64,000 nt of DNA, from positions 21,444 through 85,443 of the forward strand of contig NZ_JRKI01000032.1 in assembly GCF_000935125.1 (NCBI RefSeq). Direction: 5' to 3'. The stretch is from Streptomyces natalensis ATCC 27448. GTDB lineage: Bacteria; Actinomycetota; Actinomycetes; Streptomycetales; Streptomycetaceae. Below the pieces are notes generated by a model that was not told where the DNA came from, did no database searches, and worked only from the letters and a program-made list of their open reading frames with translations. Both the position numbers and the translations under genes were made by a program. This document shows positions 1 to 6,649 of the stretch, in pieces (the stretch's first letter is position 1; each line of letters starts with the position of its first letter).

Positions 1-188
1 CCTCCCAGGCCATGCCGCACCAGAAGCTGACGAGGTCCACTGGACCACACACCGCGCCACGCGGTCCCAAACGAAGAGGAGAAGGGCCTCTTCCTCCTCC
101 TGAGGAAGAGGTGTCAGCAGCGGGGACCGCATACCCACATGCCCTGACCTGCATCAATTCGCCGGTGCTCCGAAAGCACCTGGTACGC

Positions 189-260
189 ACGGTGGTACTA
201 ACGGTGGTACGTACGGTGGAATGCACGATGGAACGCACGGTGGTACCTACGGTGGTACCA
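189..260. repeat. Six tandem 12-bp direct repeats (ACGGTGGTACNN)
   Basis: Six head-to-tail 12-bp units start at 189, 201, 213, 225, 237 and 249. The consensus is ACGGTGGTAC plus two variable bases; units 3 and 4 are the most diverged. A partial seventh unit may precede them at 177. The same DNA reads as a low-complexity Val/Thr-rich peptide, which I take as a by-product of the 12-bp period. The array lies about 460 bp upstream of the sigma-like gene at 725. Tandem units spaced near one helical turn suit cooperative binding by a repressor or replication protein; that is inference. I see no gene in 1-724. Confidence 0.75.
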
Positions 261-578
261 GTGCGGGGCTGCTTCCATGTGGCATCGATCAGTCCTACGG
301 ACCGGCCAGAACTCCCGGGGCCGAAGCCGCGAAACAGAGCAACCCGACACCGTCATCCCTCCAACTGCACACACGTCTTCCCTGCCGGCGCAGCCGATCG
401 GCTGCCACAGGCAGAACGGGAGCGCCGGAGGGGACTCGTGGAGGCTGCGCTGACTGCGGGGTGATGTTGAGTGCGGTCACTCAGGCAACCGGCGCCTGAG
501 TCGTAACCGGTCCCGCGGCCTGCCGCAGCGTCGTCTGAAGACGGCACCCAGACACCCTCCAAAAGGTCCTCGGCAAGC

Positions 579-633
579 GGATACCCGCGGTGGGCGGTGC
601 GGATACCCCACCGGTTACCCAGCTGGATACCCC
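579..633. repeat. GGATACCC direct repeats upstream of the sigma-like gene
   Basis: Four copies of GGATACCC, one of them GGTTACCC, start at 579, 601, 613 and 625. The last three are spaced exactly 12 bp apart and the first is 22 bp away. They lie 90-150 bp before the start codon at 725, where a promoter and operator are expected. The word differs from the array at 189-260 but the 12-bp spacing is the same, so both may serve one regulatory circuit. The binding protein is unknown. Confidence 0.6.
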
Positions 634-724
634 GATTGACCTGCTCCTTTGTCCCTTTGGGGCAAGCAGTTTGGCAAGGGGTGCTGAGCAGAGTTCACGG
701 CAGTCGATCCGGAAGGAGCCTGCC

Positions 725-1585
725 GTGGATGCCGTACAGCCGACGCTGGTCACACGTCTGAACGCCGAGTGGGAATGGCTGTGCGCCGACCGCGGCAACG
801 CCGAGCGCGTGCGCTCCTGGATGCTCGCCGCCGGAGTGCTGGACGAGGACCAGGCCCCCACCGATCTGGGTGACCTCAGTGTCCTGCTGCGAAAGCGGGC
901 CGACCGTGACGGACCGGAATTCAGCGATGCCTGGATGGGCGTCCTCCTGCACCGGGTCAGCTCGGGTAACGGGCGGGACGCCGAGGTAGCCGCCCGTGTC
1001 CTGGTCCAGGCGATGCTCCCGTGCGCCGTGGGAATGACGCGCCGATCCGTGCGCAGCGGCGAGCGCCCCGAGGACGTGGCGCAGTTGGTGATCGCCTCCT
1101 TGTGGGAGGTGGTGCGCAGCTATCCGGTGGCGCGGCGGCCGCGACAGCTCGCGAGGAATCTGCGCATGGAGCTGTGGCATCGCGTCTCGCGTGACCTCAA
1201 GCGGGAGCTGGCGGTTCTTGCCGAGCCCCTGGATGAGGTGTGGGCGTGCGAACTCCCCGGTGGGGACGACCCTTCGCACGCCGCGGAGCCGACGCTGCTG
1301 GCACAGGCCGCCGAGAAGGCCGGCCTTCAGGGCGCGGTGGATGCGGTCGAGGAGTTGGAGGGCGCTCGGGGCGAGGTGGTGGCGCTCCTGGTGTGGGCGC
1401 TGGAGGAGAAGGTCCTCACCCAGGAGGCGGCGGTCGAGGTCTGCGATTTCTACCGCGAGGGTGCGCCGCAGGATGCCGAGGCGGCGCGGGTGTCGGGAGT
1501 GAGTTCGGTGGCGCTGCGTCGCCGGCGGAGCCGGGCGGTGGCGCGGCTGCGGCAGGCGGCGCCGCAGTGGGCGGAGGCGGCGTGA
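725..1585 (+). CDS. Sigma-factor-like transfer-locus regulator
   Basis: A 286-residue protein. I chose GTG 725 because GGAAGGAG at 711-718 lies six bases upstream; the frame is open further upstream without a comparable ribosome site. The C-terminus (about residues 255-278) is a basic helix-turn-helix-like segment with a run of four arginines, like sigma-70 region 4. The centre resembles a sigma region 2-like helical bundle with conserved Trp and Arg residues. Proteins of this shape are common at the head of actinobacterial transfer loci. Its likely role is transcriptional control of the downstream transfer operon, by inference from position. It could instead be a degenerate sigma protein that no longer binds core polymerase. 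Confidence 0.6.
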   Translation: MDAVQPTLVTRLNAEWEWLCADRGNAERVRSWMLAAGVLDEDQAPTDLGDLSVLLRKRADRDGPEFSDAWMGVLLHRVSSGNGRDAEVAARVLVQAMLPCAVGMTRRSVRSGERPEDVAQLVIASLWEVVRSYPVARRPRQLARNLRMELWHRVSRDLKRELAVLAEPLDEVWACELPGGDDPSHAAEPTLLAQAAEKAGLQGAVDAVEELEGARGEVVALLVWALEEKVLTQEAAVEVCDFYREGAPQDAEAARVSGVSSVALRRRRSRAVARLRQAAPQWAEAA

Positions 1586-1615
1586 GCAGGCCGTCAGAAG
1601 TTTTTCGGGTGCCGG

Positions 1616-1656
1616 TGTCACATCAGGGCCGATCTGGCTCCCCTCTCTTTGATGTG
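1616..1656 (+). promoter_or_regulatory. 33-nt repeated motif, copy A, with outer inverted repeat
   Basis: TGTCACATC (1616-1624), a 15-nt variable segment able to form a three-base-pair hairpin, then CCCCTCTCT (1640-1648). The same order and exact spacing recur at 18805-18837 and 47641-47673. Here CACATCA (1619-1625) is followed by its inverted repeat TGATGTG (1650-1656), which would close an outer stem around the motif. It lies 47 nt before the start codon at 1696. The pyrimidine run is partly complementary to the purine-rich ribosome site at 1682-1690, so it could act as a translational switch. A protein operator is equally possible. Confidence 0.6.
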
Positions 1657-1695
1657 CGGGGATTCCGCGCACCGAGCACAGCGGAGGGAGCCGTC

Positions 1696-1986
1696 GTGAC
1701 GGAGGGGCTGGGACATGAAGGGGATGCCGTGGAGCTGAAGGAAGAGGAGCTGCGGCTGGTGGCGATCCGTCGGCGGGCGACGCAGCTGGCGGTTGCGCTG
1801 GTGACCGAGCCGTTCTCGGCCGACACCTACGCGCAGCTGCGGTCGTACGTGGAGCGGGACGCCGATGAAGCACAGTTCTTGGTCCGGGAGGTGCTGGCGC
1901 TTCCGCCGGCTCGGCTGCGTGAGCGAATCGCCGAGCTGACCCGGGTCAACCGGGCCAAGACCGTGCAGGGCGAGGTGTCGGCGTGA
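1696..1986 (+). CDS. Small hypothetical protein heading the transfer operon
   Basis: A 96-residue acidic, helical protein. GTG 1696 is preceded by GGAGGGAG. The sequence is rich in Glu, Arg and Leu with no membrane segment. I do not recognise the family. The stop codon overlaps the next start (GTGA at 1983-1986), so it is the first member of a translationally coupled chain running to 10049. It follows motif copy A and may be the gene most directly controlled by it. Confidence 0.6.
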   Translation: MTEGLGHEGDAVELKEEELRLVAIRRRATQLAVALVTEPFSADTYAQLRSYVERDADEAQFLVREVLALPPARLRERIAELTRVNRAKTVQGEVSA

Positions 1987-2144
1987 CAACGGTGTTCGGT
2001 CCTGCGGGCTACGGAAAGAGCCAGGCCCTGAAGGCGGTGCTCAGGAACCAGCTGGTGGCTGCTCGCCGCGACGGCAGCCGCGTCTGGTTTCTGGACCCGA
2101 TGGGTAGTTGGGGTCCTCTGCTCCGCAAGGGGTCGCGGTCATGA
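1983..2144 (+). CDS. 53-residue P-loop protein related to coupling ATPases
   Basis: A very short frame that starts at GTG 1983 (overlapping the previous stop) and ends at TGA 2142-2144 (overlapping the next ATG). It carries a full Walker A motif, GPAGYGKS, near residues 6-13, then VWFLDPMGSW. This order matches the P-loop region of the coupling ATPase at 19409-21664 (YGKSGFGKT, then WFLDPHGAAW). The rest of an ATPase domain is missing. Overlap with both neighbours and family-like residues argue for translation. It may be a decayed coupling-protein gene kept for translational coupling, or a genuine mini-protein. Confidence 0.6.
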   Translation: MTTVFGPAGYGKSQALKAVLRNQLVAARRDGSRVWFLDPMGSWGPLLRKGSRS

Positions 2145-3178
2145 AGTGGCGTCGCAACGAGGAGGCGCCAGCGGTGGAGGAATCCGCTGTCCCGGACACC
2201 GGATGGGCCACGACGTCCCTTTCCACGGGCGCGATGGCGAACTGGACGGCTGTGGTGCGGTGGAGCGCCTGGGGTCTGCTGCTGGCCGGGCCGCTGCTCG
2301 GCGGGTGGGCCCTGGCCTCCAGCACCCACCCGGTGCCAGTGCCCACGCGGGCGGAGAGGCCACGGGCGCAGCCGGCGTCGTCGGATGCGGTGGCACCGGC
2401 GGGCTTTGCCGAGCTGTACGTCGCCGCCTATGTGAAAGCCGGTGCCAGTGACGCGGCCGCGGAGGAGCTCGCCGCGTTCTACCCAGCGGCTCGCTCCATG
2501 ACCTGGCCGACGCAGGACGGGGTGGAGCGCGCGGAGTCGGCGTCGGCGGTGCAGGTGCGGCAGATCTCGGCCGGCTACTGGTCGGTGACCGTGGCCGCAC
2601 AGATCACCGGCTCGTCGAAGGACGGCGAAGGCCGCATCCGGTACTTCCAGGTACCGGTGCGCGCCACGTCCACCTCCAAGGGCGCGGCGTCGGGATGGGT
2701 GGCGGCCGCGCTGCCTGGCGAAGTGGCGGCCCCGACCGGGGGCAAGGGCGCAGCGCCTGAGCTGTCGTACGGATCGGCGCATGCGCCGTTGGCTTCCGAC
2801 CCGGCGGTGCAGACGATCAACGGCTTCCTGGCCGCGTACCTGACGGGCCGGGGCGAGATGGACCGCTACCTCTCCCCCGGTACGACGCTGCACGCGGTGC
2901 GGCCGGCTCCGTACACGTCGGTGACCATCACGCAGATCGCCGACCACGGCCCAGGCCCGGCCGAGGGCGCCGAAGCCCAGACCCCGCCCGACGGTGTCCA
3001 GCGTCGGCTCCTGGTCGACGTCGAGGGCGAAGGCAGGCACACCAGCAGCCGTCCGATGACGTACGCGGTCAAGCTGCGCGCCCGGGGCGGCCGGTGGGAA
3101 GTCGCCGCGCTGGAAGCCGCACCCGCCCTGGCGACGTCCGACAGCTCTTCACATTCTCCGGAAGGACAGGACTCATGA
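2141..3178 (+). CDS. TcpC-like conjugal transfer protein
   Basis: A 345-residue bitopic membrane protein. ATG 2141 overlaps the preceding stop. After a short polar N-terminus there is one transmembrane segment (about residues 38-57), a Pro-rich linker, then two alpha/beta domains. This is the layout of TcpC/VirB8-type channel components, in which two NTF2-like domains sit outside the membrane. Its role would be a structural part of the mating channel. It is coupled to the next gene through ATGA at 3175-3178. The family call rests on architecture, position before TcpE- and VirB4-like genes, and sequence character. Confidence 0.75.
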   Translation: MKWRRNEEAPAVEESAVPDTGWATTSLSTGAMANWTAVVRWSAWGLLLAGPLLGGWALASSTHPVPVPTRAERPRAQPASSDAVAPAGFAELYVAAYVKAGASDAAAEELAAFYPAARSMTWPTQDGVERAESASAVQVRQISAGYWSVTVAAQITGSSKDGEGRIRYFQVPVRATSTSKGAASGWVAAALPGEVAAPTGGKGAAPELSYGSAHAPLASDPAVQTINGFLAAYLTGRGEMDRYLSPGTTLHAVRPAPYTSVTITQIADHGPGPAEGAEAQTPPDGVQRRLLVDVEGEGRHTSSRPMTYAVKLRARGGRWEVAALEAAPALATSDSSSHSPEGQDS

Positions 3179-3486
3179 TCATGCAGATGGCAGGCGCCAT
3201 TTCCGACGCCAACAGCCTCGTCACCCAGATCCAAAACTTCTTCCTCGTGGGCGTGCTGGGGCTGATGTACACCGTCTCGATCGCCTATGTGTGGGGCCAG
3301 ACCAAGAGCGTGCTCAAGGCAGGCGTCGCGGCCATCGGCGGGGCTGTGGTCATGGCCATCGTGTTCAACATGACCTCGGTGCGGGACAAGATCGGTGAGG
3401 ACATCAAGAACCCCTCCGGCAAGACCACCGGTGCTGCGGTCCGCGTCATCGACCGCATCGGCCCGCTGGACGGTGACCGGCGATGA
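3175..3486 (+). CDS. Small two-helix membrane protein of the transfer system
   Basis: A 103-residue protein. ATG 3175 overlaps the TcpC-like stop. Two hydrophobic segments (about residues 20-42 and 48-68) flank a short charged loop, and the C-terminus is polar. Size, position and topology fit the small membrane proteins (TcpD or VirB2/VirB3-like) found between TcpC and TcpE genes. It is coupled to the next gene by ATGA at 3483-3486. No motif gives a firmer family assignment. Confidence 0.6.
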   Translation: MIMQMAGAISDANSLVTQIQNFFLVGVLGLMYTVSIAYVWGQTKSVLKAGVAAIGGAVVMAIVFNMTSVRDKIGEDIKNPSGKTTGAAVRVIDRIGPLDGDRR

Positions 3487-4112
3487 GCACCGCTGTTCAG
3501 CCCGAGCCGCTGATCGGCCGCTGCTACACCAAGGCCCGCCGGCACCAGAACGTCGTCGGCAACTGGCCCGGCGGCGGCCGGATCTGGGGCGGCCCCTACA
3601 CATGGCCGCAGATCGCCGTCGCCGCAGTCACCCTCGCGGCGCTGCTGCTCACCGCCGGGCTGTGGGCGCACCATGGCCTGCTCGACGCCGTGCCGCTGGT
3701 CGGTATTCCTTACGCCCTGGCCATGGTCGTGGGGCGGGTGCACGTCGATGGCCGCAGCCCCCTGGCTGTGGCGGCCAGTGCCCTCGGCCTGGCGGTGAGC
3801 GGAAACGCCGGCCGGATGGACGGCCGCCCCGTACGTCAGCCCAGGCGTGGTGCGGCGGTGGGCGTCTGCACGCTGACGTGGCAGCCGCCGACCGGGACAG
3901 ACAGCACGAGGGCTCAGTCGGAGGCCGAACCCACCCCCATCAAGCCGGTGCGCACGGCTCCCGCAGCAGGCGCCCGGCCGATCGCGCCGGCCACCGACCG
4001 GCCGGTCGTCGACGCGCCTGTGGTGCGGGTGGCGTCGGGCGTGGGCGCACTGCTCGCCGCCCGCACCGCCGACCAGCCCGCCACCACGAACACGAACGAG
4101 CGGGGGCAGTGA
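3483..4112 (+). CDS. TcpE-like conjugal transfer membrane protein
   Basis: A 209-residue protein with two membrane helices (about residues 43-62 and 68-86), preceded by a Gly/Trp-rich juxtamembrane stretch and followed by a long Ala/Pro-rich cytoplasmic tail. TcpE-family proteins have this two-helix core and lie directly upstream of the VirB4-like ATPase, as here. It probably recruits that ATPase to the membrane. ATG 3483 overlaps the previous stop. The stop base at 4112 is also the first base of the next ATG. Confidence 0.7.
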   Translation: MSTAVQPEPLIGRCYTKARRHQNVVGNWPGGGRIWGGPYTWPQIAVAAVTLAALLLTAGLWAHHGLLDAVPLVGIPYALAMVVGRVHVDGRSPLAVAASALGLAVSGNAGRMDGRPVRQPRRGAAVGVCTLTWQPPTGTDSTRAQSEAEPTPIKPVRTAPAAGARPIAPATDRPVVDAPVVRVASGVGALLAARTADQPATTNTNERGQ

Positions 4113-6649
4113 TGCGGATTCCCGTACGGCACATCGCCGGAAACGTCATCTGGACCCGTCACGGCACCTGTTGGGCGCTGTGGCGGGTGGAGGGCAGCGG
4201 GCACGCGCAGTCCTCCCGCACCGTGAAGGAACGCCGCCTGCGCGCCCTGGAATCTCTGGTCAAGCAGCTGCACGGCGAAGCGATGCTGTTGAGCCTGTGC
4301 CCGCAGGTCGACCCGGCCGCGGTGGTGCGCCGCATGACCGACGGCGTCGACCTGGCCGTGAGTGAGCGCTACGCGCAGCTGGCGACGCGTGTGTGGGACC
4401 AGCTGGAGCGCATGGAGCTGACCAGCCGTGTGGACTGGCTGGCCGTCCCGCTGACCGCCAGCAGCAAGAAGCAGGCGGCGGGCATGGCGTTCGATGCGGC
4501 TCGCGCGGAAATCGCTCTGCAGCTGGGCCTGCTGCCCGCACCGGTCAGCGCCCGCGAAGAGGAGCGCCGGATCAAGCAGGCCCAGGCGCTCGCCGGGACC
4601 TGGCCCTCCACGATCGCCCTGCAGCCCGCAACCGAGGCGGAAATCCTGTGGATCTACGGGCACAGCGCGCGACGCGGGGTGCTGGAGCCCCTGCTGCCCG
4701 AACCGGATCAGGGCACCGGGCGGAGCCGCGGCCGCGGAGCGGCGGCCCTGGGCGAGGTCATTCTTGCGGAGAGCGCCACTCCCGCCACCGACGCCGGCGA
4801 GGAAGAGGAGGCGCAGCACAAGGGCCGGTTCGGGCGGCGCTGGTTGCAAGTTTCCACGGAGTGGGGCGAGTCCTACCAGACCTTTCTGTCCCTTGCGGAG
4901 ATGCCCGAGCGGTTCGTCTTCCCCGGCTCCGAGTACCTCGCCGCGCTGGACGAGTTCGGCTTTCCGGTGGACTGGGTGATGCGCCTGAAGGTCACCCCCG
5001 GTGCCGTCGCCAACGCCAAGGCGCGCCGACAGGCCAATGAGTTGGCGAACCAGCCCGGTGAGTACGAGGGGGAGCTCTCCGGTGTGCCGTCGCACGTGCA
5101 CGAGGCAGCCGAGGACATGGAGGACTTCCGCAGCGCGGTGACTCGGTCGAAGTCCGAGGTCGAGGTCCAGGCCATGGGCACCCTGTGCGTCTGGGGTACT
5201 ACCCCGGCCGAGGCCGAGGCCCGCGCCGCCGACCTCAAGACCCACTTCGGGGAGAACGACTACACGTTCATCCGCCCTATCGGGGAGCAGGAGCGGCTGT
5301 TCTACGGAATGCTGCCGGGCGCCCGCACTCCGAAGATCATGCTCAGCTATGCCCAGGTGCTCCTCGCGAGGGACTTCGCGATGGCCGGTGCCTTCGCCGG
5401 TTCGGCACTGGGCGATGCCAAGGGGCCGCTGTACGGGCTGCAGCTGTCCGGCGGCGGCACCCGTCCCGTGCTGACCGACTGGTCGCTGGGGCCGCGCAAG
5501 TCCGCCTCTGCCTCCGCGGCATTCATCGGGGAGCTCGGCGGCGGCAAGAGCGTTGCGATGAAGTCCGCCGTCTACGGCATCCTCGCCGCCGGCCGCAAGA
5601 CCGATCAGCCCGGCAGCCGCGGACGGGCCGTCATCGTCGACCGCACCCCGCAGCAGGAATGGGTCCGCTTCGCCAAGGCCTGCCCCGGCACCACCCAGGT
5701 CATCACCATCGACGACCAAGCCCAGGTCTCCCTTGATCCGCTGCGCACCATCCGCGACCGCGCACAGGCACAGCGCCGCACCGAGAGCTTCCTGACGCTG
5801 CTGCTGGGCATCGCCCCGATGAGCGACCAGGGCGTCGCGCTGTCGGAAGCGATCGAGGCGGTCCTGGCCGGCCCAGCGCCGTCCATGGCAACGCTGGTGG
5901 GTGAGCTGCAGAGCCGGGGGAAGCGTGATGCGACCTCTCACGCGGTGGCGCGCAAGCTCGGCTCGGTTGCTCGCAAGGACCTGGCCCGCACCATCTTCGA
6001 CCCCACTTTGCCCGTGGTGGACACCTCGAAGGCCGATGCGATCGTCTTCGCCACCGCCAACCTGGCGCTTCCCAAGGAACACGAACTGGCCGCCGACCGG
6101 CTGGCGACGCTGGAGTTCGAGAAGGTCTTCGGTCGGGCAGCGCTGTATCTCATCGCGGCGCTGTGCCGGGAAGTGTGCTTCGCCAACCCGCACGAGTTCT
6201 GTGTGGCGGTGTGGGACGAATGCTGGTGGCTGACGTCCTCCCCCGAAGGCATGAGCCTGCTCCTGGAGCTCGTACGCGACGGCCGCAAGCACGACGCCGG
6301 CGTGTTCGCCGGCAGCCACGATGGCGAGGACATCGGCCCGAAGGAATCCGCCATGGGGCAGGTCATCCGTGGCCTGTTCCCCCGCAAGTTCCTCTTCCGG
6401 CAGACCGACGTCACCCTCGCCAAGCGCGGCCTCGCCTTCCTCGACCTCGACCCGAACGACGAGGACCTGGTCGAGCTGGTCACCACCGGCCTGTCCCCCA
6501 TGGACGTAGCTGACGAGATCCGGGCGCAGCGCGCCGGCGAGTGCCTGCACCGGGATCTGTACGGGCGCATCGGCGGGATGCAGGTCGTCATCCCGGCCGA
6601 CCCCGAGGCGGAGGCCGCCATTCACTCCGACCCGGCGCTCGCGGCATGA
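4112..6649 (+). CDS. VirB4-like conjugation ATPase
   Basis: An 845-residue ATPase powering the mating channel. Walker A (GELGGGKS) is near residues 474-481 and Walker B (VAVWDE) near 697-702. The N-terminal half is the VirB4/TraC-type regulatory region, with a Glu-rich insert near residues 230-240. There is no membrane helix, so it should be cytoplasmic and bound to the TcpE-like partner. ATG 4112 is used because it overlaps the previous stop; the frame is open further upstream but out of operon context. It is coupled to the next gene by ATGA at 6646-6649. All motifs are intact. Confidence 0.9.
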   Translation: MRIPVRHIAGNVIWTRHGTCWALWRVEGSGHAQSSRTVKERRLRALESLVKQLHGEAMLLSLCPQVDPAAVVRRMTDGVDLAVSERYAQLATRVWDQLERMELTSRVDWLAVPLTASSKKQAAGMAFDAARAEIALQLGLLPAPVSAREEERRIKQAQALAGTWPSTIALQPATEAEILWIYGHSARRGVLEPLLPEPDQGTGRSRGRGAAALGEVILAESATPATDAGEEEEAQHKGRFGRRWLQVSTEWGESYQTFLSLAEMPERFVFPGSEYLAALDEFGFPVDWVMRLKVTPGAVANAKARRQANELANQPGEYEGELSGVPSHVHEAAEDMEDFRSAVTRSKSEVEVQAMGTLCVWGTTPAEAEARAADLKTHFGENDYTFIRPIGEQERLFYGMLPGARTPKIMLSYAQVLLARDFAMAGAFAGSALGDAKGPLYGLQLSGGGTRPVLTDWSLGPRKSASASAAFIGELGGGKSVAMKSAVYGILAAGRKTDQPGSRGRAVIVDRTPQQEWVRFAKACPGTTQVITIDDQAQVSLDPLRTIRDRAQAQRRTESFLTLLLGIAPMSDQGVALSEAIEAVLAGPAPSMATLVGELQSRGKRDATSHAVARKLGSVARKDLARTIFDPTLPVVDTSKADAIVFATANLALPKEHELAADRLATLEFEKVFGRAALYLIAALCREVCFANPHEFCVAVWDECWWLTSSPEGMSLLLELVRDGRKHDAGVFAGSHDGEDIGPKESAMGQVIRGLFPRKFLFRQTDVTLAKRGLAFLDLDPNDEDLVELVTTGLSPMDVADEIRAQRAGECLHRDLYGRIGGMQVVIPADPEAEAAIHSDPALAA

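Noticed and set aside
12..464. A 150-codon frame containing Val/Thr repeats
   Set aside because: The repeats come from the 12-bp direct repeats in DNA; flanking residues lack protein character and there is no ribosome site.
695..1873. Long minus-strand frames opposite the transfer genes (for example 695-1873 and 3914-6679)
   Set aside because: They mirror strong plus-strand genes with third-position GC bias and encode Arg/His/Gln-rich sequence typical of antisense shadows.
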